DNA of 64,000 nucleotides from Beroe forskalii (Eukaryota; Ctenophora; Nuda; Beroida; Beroidae): assembly GCA_011033025.1 (NCBI GenBank), contig WFMF01000589.1, positions 32,473 to 96,472 on the forward strand, written 5' to 3'. The position numbers and the translations under genes were made by a program. The notes under the pieces are model-generated. The model did not search any database, had not been told where the DNA came from, and worked only from the letters and a program-made list of their open reading frames with translations. This document shows positions 11,339 through 22,856 of the stretch, piece by piece (the first letter of the stretch is position 1; each line of letters starts with the position of its first letter).

Positions 11339-12293
11339 ATTTATGTGATGTTTCGGGGTCTTTTCATTTAGTTCAATACAATGTTCATGTGATGGACTCT
11401 TAGGGTCCTTTTTCCATCATTTTACCATATTTAGGTTTTTTCTGACTATTGATTGTCTCGGACTGTATCATCAGTCTTTGATGTGTTAATATAGCAGATG
11501 GGTATCACACTATCAAATTTATTTGATTTTGGAGTTGATTGATGCCTGACACTGAAGTGTTTTCGATAATTTATTGTATTTATTATTCCCTTAAGAATGG
11601 ACATGGAACTATAGATATGTTTTAGGTGAATCGCTTTGTACTGGGCAAAACAAAACATATTTTTATTCAACCCAACTGAAATGTTTATTTCATTTGTTCA
11701 TCAACACAGATTCAATGCTAATTTGACGAAATTCTGGCTTGACAACCGATGTCACAGTGGCAAAAGTTGCCAAAATTTCAGAACTTTGCGTCATCCGCGA
11801 CGACAAAATAACGATCTGACTCTAAAATTTCAGCGCTTCAGAATGCGCGCGACAGCGCCGCGCAAATTCTTCAACGTCAATTACAACATAATTGGCCTTG
11901 TCTTGTGGCACAGACAATTATGTCGTAATTGACGCTTGTCGGCACGTAACAAAATCGTAACATGGTCTTATTTTGGCATGGGCAGTGCTTAATTAAGTCA
12001 CTTTCATCTTGCAAGATGATCTGATGATAATTGGAAAACTGCGCGCCGCGCCGCTGTCACAAAATGGCAAATAATGAATGATTTTAGCTGGACAAGAACA
12101 AAATATACATTCTTATCAATTTTATCACTATCATGGAAAATAAAGGCAACAAATCCTAAAATACCGTGCTTATCTCAATCGGAATTTGGACATTTTTAAT
12201 CGATTCATGATTTACACTATTCAAGAAATTGTGATCAAATTCGATGCATTTGCGAGAATCGTATTTTGTTGCATTCATAATTACGTGATCAGT
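11339..12293. other. DARS1-GPCR intergenic region with hairpin
   Basis: DARS1 3' flank, then a region rich in GCGCGC words. An inverted repeat has arms at 11873-11894 and 11915-11937 (about 22 bp, core CAATTACNACATAATTG) around a 20-base loop, inside a larger GC-rich stretch (11.82-12.06 kb) that looks like a degenerate palindromic element. No gene seen. Confidence 0.5.
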
Positions 12294-14130
12294 ATGCCGA
12301 ATATCAGTGACCTCGTTTTTGGCAGTATCAATTTGGTTATTGGTAAGTACAACGGATTATCATAAATCATGTGCTATTAGCTTATCGAAATGACATAGGG
12401 AAATGTATGTGAAACTAATTCGATTGTTCTTGTCCAGTAAGGGATTTTTCACGATAAAAAGTTCGATCATAATTTTTGGCTTGGATGGTCTATGTCTGAA
12501 ATCACTGTATCAGTATTCCAGGGGCGTTGGGTCTGCTGATGAACGTAGCAGTGTTGGTTGGGTGGTACAACACCAAAGCCAGGACTTCACACTGCCTGCT
12601 CAGCATTACTTTGTGCCATGTCGTGTCAGGTAATTGCTGAAATTTCATGCTAGGGGAACAAGTTGACTTTAAATTAAATTGGAACGTCTTGGTCATGAAG
12701 AGAAATTCAAGAAACTTGCATATTTCCGTGACATACATTTAATTTCGTTACACGTATAATTTTCTGAATTTTCAGCCGGTTATAGCATCGGTTCTGGGAC
12801 TCCACCTGATCAACGACAGAAAGATGCTGGATCCCAGTGTCATCTTCTGTCAAATTCCAGGTTATCTGGTAAACATGGACCAGATATCCACTCCTCTTGT
12901 GCTATCTGTAGCTACCATAGAGAGGATGGTGGCTGTCATTTATCCTATAAGGTAATGGAAATTTACAATGGAATATTTCGGGTCAAAACGGAAAAATTAT
13001 TTTAACATTTTATCATAAATTTCCCGGACGATTACATTTGGTGGCTTTCAAAGTTTCAACAAAATCAACATTTCAGGTTTGCACAAGTTAGTTTCAATCG
13101 TATACTGTACTGGACTGGCCTTTCTCTCAGTCTGATATGGGGTAAGAAAATTTCAGGTCAGAAAATTTTATCGAAAATTTTTGCAGTAAAAGAATCACAA
13201 TCGAGTTATGAATGCTGTCCAAATCAAATGTAACCTATTTCATTGGATCCATCATGTCCTTTTGAGCCGATTATTCTTTTTGAACTTGCAAAGCAAAATA
13301 ACTTTCTATTCGATTCTATGTGTGTATCTATTCCAGGTGGATTAGTAGCTGCAATACCCTACATGGCCGGACAATCTATGAAGTATCGTAGCTCCTGGTG
13401 CATGTGCGACTTCAAAATGATGGAGATCTTCCCTGAGCACTCCCATGCTGACTACTACTTCACTCTGGCCGTAGTGTCCATACCTCTCATGGTATCATGG
13501 GTTATTATAGTGGTGGGAAACATTGTTGTGGCGTACAAGTTGTGTTCTCTGCCAGTCAAACGGGCCAAAAAGGAGAAGAATAATTCCATTGGGGCTCTGG
13601 TAGCAAAGAGCATTGTTATCTCAACGGCAGTTACTCTCAAGGTAGATGAATCAGTGGTGGATTTCGGGGGAAAAGATAAAAGCGTGTTTGCGGAAAGCAA
13701 AATCTTTGATGATGTCCTGGAACCAATCAAAATGAAGACCAAACGACTGAAAGCAGAACTGGAATCCAAAAGAGTCACTAAAATGGTGAAACGCCCAACT
13801 ATCCATCGACGTCTCCGACGATCCATCAGCAGTCTGACCACCGTCGAAACGGCCATGATAAAATGCACGCTGGCCCTGTCCCTCAACTACATTATTTTCC
13901 ACTCCATCTTCATTATCCAGATCTTCGGTTACGTTTTAAGACCAGATGTCTCGGTATTCAGTCTGGTATCCCTATCTCCGAGTGGTATGATGTACGCGGT
14001 CATGTGGTACTACATGGCCATGCCTCTCACAGGGTTCATCAACACGGTTATGTTGCTGTGGTATAACAAGAATCTGAGGGCCACGATGTGGCGACTCGTG
14101 GGGCTGGAGAGATGCTGTTCTAAGTCTTAG
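12294..14130 (+). CDS. Orphan class-A GPCR
   Basis: Five exons: 12294-12342, 12522-12619 (or 12629), 12776-12951, 13077-13141 and 13337-14130; about 393 residues. TM1 contains GALGLLMNVAVLV. TM3 ends ERMVAVIYPI, with ERM at the DRY position. TM4 is WTGLSLSLIWGG and TM5 LAVVSIPLMVSWVIIVVGN. A long basic third intracellular loop (~100 residues, KRLKAELESKR, RRLRRSISS) precedes TM6 (ALSLNYIIFHSIFIIQIFGY). TM7 has GFINTVMLLWY in place of NPxxY. Cys in SSWCMCD may bridge to TM3. Exon 2 to 3 is in frame only if the weak donor GTCGTG after 12619 is used; the stronger GTAATT after 12629 shifts the frame. Ligand unknown. Composition matches the neighbours. Confidence 0.85.
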
Positions 14131-15330
14131 GGGAGGAGGAGTTTACCTCAGGCAGAAACTCATATCTGATAGGAAATGGTTAGCCGGTGGTAACATAAAG
14201 GAGGAACGTTCTTAAGACGCAGTAGGGCGGTGGACGTTCCTAATCGGTTCTTAGATAGGCTTAAATAGGATGTATTGGACAAATTCTTTCTAATGCTGGT
14301 CATTGTTTAATGTTTGGGCAGGCTCTGAGGCTTACACTTACAGTTACAGTTACACGGGACAAGATAGAATCGAATTGAAAAGCCAGAATCCAAAACCTAC
14401 GCTTTAATTATTTTTCATGGAAGAAAATGGATGATTTCGTAGGAAAATTGGGCATAATATTTAACGATGCTTTATTTGTCTTGACTAAAAATGCGCAGAT
14501 CTTTTTGAATTTGAAACGGTTCATTATAGTTACATAAAAATTCACAGAAAACTGATTTTTCTATCGCTTACTCATACCTACATTACTGTATCATATCTAA
14601 AAAGGAAAGGAAAACAAGCCATGTTATGTAGCTCTGTATAAATATGGTGCATGTAACGTTCGTCGGTCGATCGAATGGAATTGGTCGATCGATCAACTTC
14701 ATTTGATCGACTGATGTGTTTTTAATAGAAAATCTTTAAGCTAGTAGGGAAACAACTAAATATTGCTCATTTAAACGCGATTCAAGTCAACAGGGAGCAT
14801 TAAAACGCATCATTCGTTCAAATGGAGTTGATCGATCGACCAATTCCATTCGATCGACCGACGAACGTTACGGGCACCTATCAATTATCTGATCCTATTT
14901 ATAATCAAACATATATCACTCAACAGTCATCTAGGGAAAATTCAGGAGGGAGTATGATGGTTGTTTCAAATATCTCAGATACAGAAACTTTATTTTGAAA
15001 AGACTGCAAGAATAGAAACATTGTTTAATCTGAGTGGAGTACAGCTATGCAGTATGCAATGTACTCGAAATAACGACGGCAGGTGTTTCCTAAATTTTTC
15101 TCAGCTAGATCAAAATTCAACAACCTTAAATTCAGATCCTTTTTAAGTACACTATTCCTCCTATACAACGTTCAAATATTTCAATGAGGCCCAAATGGCC
15201 ACTTATAAATATTGCGCAGTAAATGACCGGTAAGTCAGCAGTAACCATTTGGGAGCTTTTCACTGTCCTAAAGTCTATATCAAGGTGTTATTAAAATATT
15301 CGGCAATAGTTCACCAAACTGTCCTAAAAG
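14131..15330. other. Spacer between convergent GPCR genes
   Basis: 3' flanks of two convergent receptor genes. It holds the 233-bp terminal-inverted-repeat element at 14646-14878. No gene seen. Confidence 0.6.
14646..14878. mobile_element. MITE with ~63-bp inverted termini
   Basis: Left arm 14646-14709 and right arm 14816-14878 are near-perfect reverse complements. They share GTAACGTTCGTCGGTCGATC and TGGTCGATCGATCAACT and begin GGTGC. About 106 bases lie between them. TAT flanks both sides (14643-14645 and 14879-14881), a 3-bp target-site duplication typical of PIF/Harbinger (TWA) insertions, although TA for Tc1/mariner cannot be excluded. There is no coding capacity, so it is a non-autonomous element. 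Confidence 0.85.
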
Positions 15331-18300
15331 CTAAATCACGGTGTCATTGAAAATAGGATTCGATATGACGTATTCGTCTTTAGAGTGAGTATTGGGGACA
15401 ATACACACGATATCTGTTGCATCCAGCACATCTGATTCTGAGTCCGTATCATCATCTTCATCTCCTCCTAAAACTTCAAATTCCTCCCCTCTCTCCTCAT
15501 CACCATCCCTTGGTTCCGGCAACACTTCAAACCTCTCACCATCATCCCGATCTTCCTCTTCCACTACCGGGATATCACCATTCCCCTCCTTCTCTCCATG
15601 AGACATCACATCCCCGTTTGACTTCATCTCCTCCTCCTGATCCCCTGCTGCAGCATCACCCGAACTCGGCACCTCCTCACACATCTCCATCCCTCCGTTC
15701 AGCATCCCAGACAGGGGTCGGGAGAGCCTCCCTCCCCCTCCGGGGCGGTGGAGGGGAGAGGGGCAGGGGGTGCCGCCCCCGGATATCCCGGTCAGGGAGG
15801 AGCAGCTGAGGTTTACAAGACGGGTGTTGGAGCGGGTGTAGGGGTGGGAGGTGTCTTGAGAGGAGGCTGTGGTGGTCCGGCGTCGGATGGGGGATTTCAG
15901 GGCTGAAATGGGGGACAAGTTGATATTTTCATTTGATATTTGAGGGGCCAAGATCACGCAAAAATGATTGATCTCATTCAAGATTATCTCTACTCCGGCG
16001 ATAGTTTGTCACATTGAAAATTCAAAAAGTTTAGGTCCTCACCGAATTCTAGCTGTGTCCGCGTTGCAGTGAGTCTCTTTGTAAAGCTCCCAGACATATC
16101 TGAACCATCGAAGCAAGGAAAGAACCTGAAAGTTTGCTGCATCTCACACTTTCTCTGCACGTTCAAACAGATCATCTTACGAAATGCATTCAACGTACAA
16201 TCATTGATATAAGTCCACTGAATAATTATCAAATTAACTTTTGCATAAATATTTGAATATTTCTGTGAACATCCCAAACATCTGTCAAGTTTTTGCAAAC
16301 TCACCTTCTGATTGTTTCCATCCTGAACAGGTAAAGCCAGGGGTTGATGAGTAGGGACAGGAATAGGGTCATCACCATGTACAACCTCACTTGTTTATCA
16401 TTCTGAGGAGAACAGAGCTTCAACTTCATGTGGTGTTAGGAGATATAGTAAAGGAAGTTCTGACCATTCCGAACGTTAAGAAAACATTACGTGTGGCTAA
16501 GTCGATAATCATCATCTTGATCAAATTATCACTTCAATTCGTCAACAATTCATAATTTCAAATTTTGATAGCCTCAATCTTTATCTTAGAATCTGTGTTC
16601 AGATTATTAAGACCATACCTCCTCAATAATGAGCTGCGTATGGTTCAAAAACTGATTGATTAATATATCATCTTGATCAATTATCACTTTATAACCAAAT
16701 TTAACCCTTCAATCAGCCAAAATTCTCATTTTGTACCATGATAATTTCAATCATGCTCAAAGAATTAGCGTTCAGATTAACACCATACCTCCTCAATAAG
16801 GGGCTGTAAGTCCTCCATGAGACAGGTAACATACTCGGAGATGTATATGATAATGTAGGGAGCATTGGTTGCCAGGAAGGCTAGTGACATAATCAGAGTG
16901 GCTATCAGGTTCTTTTGTATACTCGCCTGCACCTTCCTTGGGGAGGGTAATGAGTTGTTTATTATATACCGGGGGAGTGTTTAGATCGGTATTTTATTAT
17001 AGGAAATCAGGATTTATTATATGTAATTATGTAAAGCAGGATTTTTATTTTTCATAGAATAATGGCACAAAAAGCGCAGAATAAAAGCTAAATTTTAATT
17101 TTCCCATCTCTTAATTTCGGGGAAGAATCCTTACTTTTTCTGGGCATTCTGGTCGTGCATGAGTACACCTCGGTCTCTTGTCCGTCTGATGATGACTACC
17201 ATAATGATAATGTTGGAGATGAGAATGGATAGCCACGCCAGAATCAGTCCTGCTATCATGATAACCACTTCCGATAGGGCTATCCGGGATATAATCGAGT
17301 TCTGGGAAAATATTTGAGTTAAATCCAAAGTGGATATTGTAAGAATTACGACGAATGCCGATCTCAAAGCATAGATTCAAAACTAGTTCATGGAAGTAAG
17401 TTTTGGCCCTAAAACGAATCACAAGGCTAGTTTTTCACCGTTTCTATACCCGCATTGCCCACTTCGGCAGGTTTCAAACACAACTCACCCCACTGCCTCC
17501 ACCAGCCACCACACTCGTCGCATTCCGGCTCATGATCAGCCTGCAGGAAAGCGGCACCGTGTACCGGTCCTGGTTCTTGCTGTGCCGCTCCGTGATAGCG
17601 TGACGTCGGGCTATGTCAGTGATGGACAGGATATCCACTTCCCAGAACAAGCTACACACGATGTCACTGATCAGATCACCACCTGAAGGATGTTATCCAC
17701 CGGTGTCATTGATGGGATCTCTATGTCAGTGATGGACTGTTTGAGGCGTGGCGTATTACGCCGCGCTTGAGGGATGTTATCTGTTGCTACGTTTTGAGGC
17801 GTCATGGTGACATGCTTCGCCTGGGTGCTGTTTTTGAAACTCGTATGAAACTCGCATTAAAAAGGTACCCAAGCGCGGCGTAATACGACGCGCCTCAAAA
17901 GGTCGAGACACCAGCGGTAAATGGGCATATGTCAGACCTGTGATGGAAAAAGCACTGCGCACGACAGGAGGTTAGAATTTAGTAGATCTTAGATCCGAAT
18001 CGTGAGCTAGTAGCTACTATTGGGGATGATGCCATCTAAGAAGGAAAGTTCTAGAAAAACTGAGTATCACGTTCGAACAATTATTAACCGAAAAGTTTAA
18101 ATTTTCTAATCCAGATCTTCGAAATGACAAGCTTCAAAATCCATAACTTCCAGGGACAATAAACTTACTCATGTTGAGGTATATGATGTTAGGAAGGGTC
18201 CTCATAATGAAGGGTATCCCTAGCACGACTAGACACGTGGTGATAGTAACACCTGAAGAGAAAATGTAAAATTAGAATGGGGAGAGGTTCAGTGTTTTGG

Positions 18301-21300
18301 AGGAAATCGGAAATATGATTATAAATAATGCCTTACCAGATTATCGGACTTAACATCCAAAACCATCCAATCAACCCATCATATTTTCATATTCGTTGCG
18401 AATAGAATGGAGCTGTCAAATAGCTGACCGCTCCCCCTTGATAACTTAGAAGCCCCCAGTTCCCCTTATAAGTGAAACTGGGGGCTTCTAAGTAGGTGAC
18501 TTAATCTGTGACAGATAGTAAAGGGGGTTTGGAAGGTGCTAATAGTAATATTCATAACCCGAAACCAAAAGATTGCCTCCCTCATGGTATATGTTCCATA
18601 ATTATAACCATAATATTATGAACTTCATCTTTCCATGAGGTCTAGCAATAAACCCAAATTTAAAATTTAATAAGTTAATATAATTACAAAGGTGTTGTAA
18701 CAAATTTGTCCAATGTTATAAATTGAATTATTCATATGCCTCCTTTGACTGATTCACCAGATGGCGAATCTCCAATAAGAAATGGATTGGTCATTTGAGA
18801 GGTTGATTTTATTCAGCATCATGTTTTTGTAGAATTCCAGTTTTGATGTTCCCAGCGATTGTTCACGAACAGTTAAATTTTTCCAACCTTTATCAGGATA
18901 TTTTAGAATTCTAGGTTTCCGGTTTCCAGGATTATAATACTAATTTATTTGGGGGATAAATTTTACTATATTATTGTACTATTCCAAAGATCATTGGATT
19001 AATGCCGTGGCACTGCCTGAAGTTCAACATCAAAGTTGTGTCACTTTATTAAACTAAATACCTCCCCGAGAGCATCTTCCAATTCATGTTACGTACACAA
19101 CGCTTTATTTATATTTGTCGTATACAAGTAGCTGTATAGTGTATAGACTATACCTAGGACTAGGTATTGTCGTGTGTTTTACTTTTTTAACTTTAAAGAT
19201 CCTTTAAAATTCATTCTTTCACCGATTGTTTTATCAATTCATCCCCGGGACCCGGTCCAATTTAACCCATCCTTAGCTCACATTGCACAACACTCGGACA
19301 TTTGGATGGGCCGTGTTGTAAAAAAGTGGGCGCGACTATAATCCCCACCTATTTCCCCAGTGATATGTCTTTATCAACCAAGATACTGATTCTCGCACTG
19401 GTAGCCCTGCATGTGTCTGACTGTGCCAAAGACGCAGCCTGGAAGGCGGCAGCGAAGGAAGTCAAGGCTTGCAAGAAACAACTCAACAAGTTTATCTTTA
19501 AGTGCATCAATCACAATGGCGACGAAGGTAATCAAAATACATAACATAACTTAAAATTTGTCTTGGTAAATTTGTCGCAGAAAAATATTTTTGCAATCTA
19601 AAATGCGCCAGTTGCATAAGCATATAAGGGGTCCGATAATACGTTTAAATATTTACAGTCATGGCTACTTGATCAGTGTTTAGGAAGTAACCGCCCTTAA
19701 TATCAATATTATTCATAGACACGCGCCTACGGGGGCCATTTTGGTACTTCCCGAGGGATGGCCTGAGCCCGTAGGGCGAGGGTATAAACCAATATGGAAC
19801 CGATCAGGCAACTGTCTTTGTATTAAACCTAGATCTGCATGAAAATTCAGAACGTCAAAAGTTCCATTTTAAAATAAAACTGATCACCATTCATCTCTCA
19901 GGACGATCACTACCTAGGAACCAGTCCGGTTGGAGCTGTTTCATTCAGGATCGACCGATAAAGACCACCAAGAAATGTACGAAGAAAATGGACAAGTTGC
20001 ACCGAGGGTGTGCCGATGTATTGACACCGATATGTGGCACACAGGAACCCTCAATTTCATCGAGTTCGACGGTATTCTATTAGAATGGAAGTGATGGACT
20101 GAGATTGCGAAGAATTGGATCGAAAGGGATCAAAGTTTTGTTTCCTATCAAGAGTGCAATACCTTTTTCCTTACATCACATTGGTATCACATTGAGTACC
20201 TATGCAATGAAATTGAAGTTATAGATCATAAGCTGTCGTGTTTTGATTTGCAATCATATTAACTTACGGTGGTTTACACAAAACCTACAGGTCAGGGGTA
20301 ATGTGATTTGCAATCTTGGAAAACTAAGAACTTTTGAATAAGAAACTTACGGTGGGTAACAAAGAACTTGTAAGTGAGGGGTCGGATGATGTGAATGCAC
20401 CGGTCAATGCAGATAACAGCGATAATTATAACTCGGAGCAGGAACACGTACTCCAGCAGGAACCACTCGAATGACCTGAAATATAGAATTATGGGACTTG
20501 GAGGGCATGTCTTGGGGACTGGAGTCACAATTCGACATTCCTATATAGGACCTAAGACAAGGGGGACAGGGTGAAATAATGTTTAATGATGTTTGCATGA
20601 CTGTTAAATTATTAATTTCAAATAGTCCAAGGCAGCTGAAAATTACTACAACTGAGAATCCTAATTCAAATTTAACAATAATTTTCGAAGCAATTTCAAA
20701 ATAATCCAATAGATTTGAAGGATTTTCAAGAAGATCGTAATATTTTGCCATTCCTACGCTAACTCTTTACCTGGCGTAGTTGACCATGACCATTGACTCC
20801 TGGTTGCTGTAGAACACAGCGTACTGAAGGTGTATAGCAGCAGGGAGACCAACCAGGACGGCAAATACCAGGTCAGCCAAGGAAAGGAACATGCACATGA
20901 TGTTAGACTGACTGAACGGGTACTGGGGAGGAGGGGGTGTTATCACTATCTGGGGTAGTGGGGGAGGGGGTGTTTACACTACTTGAAAACCAAGTTAGAA
21001 AAAGGGAATTTGCAATGGATCAGGGTGCCAGGTTAGACAGTTTTAGCGAAATTGCTGGAAGCATTTTCAAATTAAAGGCGAAGACGATTGTTAAGGAGAC
21101 TATAAAAACAGTCAATTATTGACCGATCTTGGAAGTTCTCCAGGGTATATACCTGAATGAACCTTCTCCAGTTCCGAAACACCACGTAGAAAGTGTAGAG
21201 GTTCATGATAGTGGAAACGATAACCACAGCTCCTAACACCGAACCAGCCACTCTCGTGTCACTAGCAGTGATGATGTTTAACAGGGGTCACTGGGGAAGC

Positions 21301-21546
21301 GTGTGCGGGTTAATAGAATCACTCAGTAGGGTTTAGAAGAATCTGAGGGGCAGTGGTTTTGCTGATTAAATTAAGAAAAAAGCACTCTTTGATTTTCATC
21401 ATATGCATCGGAAGACAACACCATTTCACAAAATAGACAGCTGACATCAGAACATCAGAAAACGAAGACTTACATGATTGTGGATCTGTCTTGTTGGTAT
21501 CAACGGAAGGTAGGGGTACCGTAACGATTGGTTCTGTTGTTTCCAT
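15331..21546 (-). CDS. Class-A GPCR with long acidic tail
   Basis: Eleven exons in transcript order: 21474-21546, 21153-21290, 20771-20922, 20351-20475, 18169-18252, 17489-17682, 17135-17301, 16789-16936, 16305-16402, 16043-16125 and 15331-15902; about 610 residues. Exon 1 gives a short extracellular tail with the sequon NKT. TM2 has LSLADLVFAVLVGLP and TM3 ends ICIDRCIHIIRPL, with DRC instead of DRY. TM5 is EVVIMIAGLILAWLS and TM6 reads ATNAPYIIIYI without CWxP. TM7 has the classical LLINPWLYLF. The C-terminal tail (~220 residues) starts PIRRRTTTASS and becomes strongly acidic (EEEDRDDGE, GGDEDDDTDSES). Exon 2 is in frame only if one base of the four-base run at 21284-21287 is removed, or if a weak internal acceptor is used. 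Ligand unknown. Confidence 0.85.
16506..16807 (-). repeat. Duplicated TM6 exon end and donor
   Basis: A ~160-bp segment is tandemly duplicated and decayed. The copies begin CATCTTGATCAA (about 16515 and 16667) and end with the exon edge. The functional edge is at 16783-16806 (minus strand CCCCTTATTGAGGAG then GTATGG). The intronic copy at about 16614-16635 keeps ATTATTGAGGAG then GTATGG, 17 bases identical across the junction. Confidence 0.75.
17740..17900. repeat. Inverted-repeat element in GPCR intron
   Basis: Arms 17740-17772 and 17868-17900 (about 33 bp, core GTATTACGCCGCGCTTG) are reverse complements with 3-4 mismatches, separated by 95 bases. No open frame inside. It looks like a short palindromic transposon relic. 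The word GGATGTTATC flanks the left arm on both sides. Confidence 0.65.
19365..20083 (+). CDS. Small secreted cysteine-rich protein, nested
   Basis: Two exons, 19365-19527 and 19902-20083 (GT-AG, phase 1), give 114 residues. The N-terminus MSLSTKILILALVALHVSDC is a clear signal peptide. The mature part is lysine-rich with cysteines spaced for disulfides (KACKK, FKCIN, WSCF, KKCTKK, RGCAD, PICG). An earlier in-frame ATG at 19302 would bury the signal peptide, so 19365 is preferred. The gene lies wholly inside the 2.1-kb intron between the TM3 and TM4 exons of the minus-strand GPCR, on the opposite strand. No family recognised; it could be a peptide hormone precursor, antimicrobial or other extracellular factor. 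Nothing in the sequence decides among these. Confidence 0.7.
20923..20990 (-). repeat. Duplicated polypyrimidine tract and acceptor
   Basis: Upstream of the TM2 exon the minus strand carries AACACCCCCTCC twice. One copy leads to TCCCCAG at the used acceptor (exon starts 20922). The other, about 36 bases upstream, leads to CTACCCCAG. Both are plausible acceptors. Confidence 0.5.
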
Positions 21547-22784
21547 GATGAAACCACCGATGTAAAAGCCACGTGTTCTTATCCCGGGGTCTTCAAATTG
21601 AAAGATTCTCCTGAGTTCTTATATACTTTCTTGGGTTTATGTTTGATTAGTAAGGAAGAAAAGTGAATAAATATGATGTTCAGCGCACGCCAAAGAAATT
21701 CGACTTACACAAACTTGATCAGTGTGAAAAGACACCTAATTCTCTAATTTGCTATCTCACAATGCGAAGATACGAGGAGTTATACCAAACCACCACATTA
21801 TATAAAAACACGCTAAGTTAAACAGACTTCAGTATAATCATCAACTCATTTTTCTGCTGAAGGTTTAAGTGAAATGTTGTACCTGCTTCCTATATACAAG
21901 AAGTATGGCGGAAATAAAATTAGTAAAACACATAGATTTACGCACAAAATGATCCCGCAAATTTCCCGTCGATTTTATATTTTGTCTGACATCTGAGAAT
22001 TAAACAAAGCGATTTGCGTAAGCAGGGTTAATACGATAGTAAGATTTAAAGGACAACACGCATGATAATACAAAGCGCGGGAGTGAATGTAATATAACTG
22101 GCTGATAGTGACGTCATTAACAAGGTATCGAGCAGTAAATTGATGACGAATAAGCGTCTTCATTCCTGAGTGTCACATACACATGACTCATGACTAAAAA
22201 TGAGATTTGATGTATTTCACAACGATGAACTGGGGAGATAATATCATCAAATCTTGTTTAACTTTAAAAGAAGTCTAGCAAACAAATGACAAATAAAGCT
22301 CTGATTGATCTTTTTAAACAACCATAACCACTTCATCTCTCGTGGTACGTTTAATCTAAGTTAGAAGTCATTTTATTCGCAAAATATCTAGCCTGCTTCG
22401 CACGATCACAATATAAAAGTATAAATATAATATATTGATCGACGGACTGTGATCGATCCATTTTATATCGGACCAAGGGAGCTGAGAAATTCTCAGATAT
22501 ACGGCTCGGCGAGTATATTTCAAAAATTTTCCTGACCGTGACTGGCCTCTGACTTGGAATAGTCCTTGTAACGCTGCTGTTTGATTCTAAATGAAGCCCA
22601 TGTTGATATTATAAGAAATGACCCATCATACGGTCTCCCAACAAAATATACTTCCATAAAACCAGCACTTCGACCAATCAAATTTCATAAAATACGACAC
22701 TTCTATACTACTACAAAGATGTGAATATTTGCATCTTGCATCATGTGTTTAATATTGGATATTGTTTTGAGATGGGTTCCCCTA

Positions 22785-22856
22785 ATGCGCGCCCACGTGC
22801 GCGTCACGTGACCTCCAACGTGAGCACGTGACCTATGTTTCTATCACGCGACAACC
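22785..22856. repeat. CACGTG/ACGTG cluster
   Basis: GCGCGCCCACGTGCGCG is followed by GTCACGTGACC, AACGTGAGCACGTGACC and TCACGCGAC. It shares vocabulary with the clusters after the GPR107 and 64-residue-protein stop codons. Two more CACGTG words lie at about 23.50-23.52 kb. Confidence 0.5.

Noticed and set aside
13455..13902. Antisense open frames under the GPCR third-loop exon
   Set aside because: They are shadows of the receptor coding sequence, which has clear TM motifs and splice phases.
15392..15809. Plus-strand Ser/His/Pro-rich frames at 15.4-15.8 kb
   Set aside because: Complement of the acidic GPCR tail, whose reading frame is fixed by the upstream exons.
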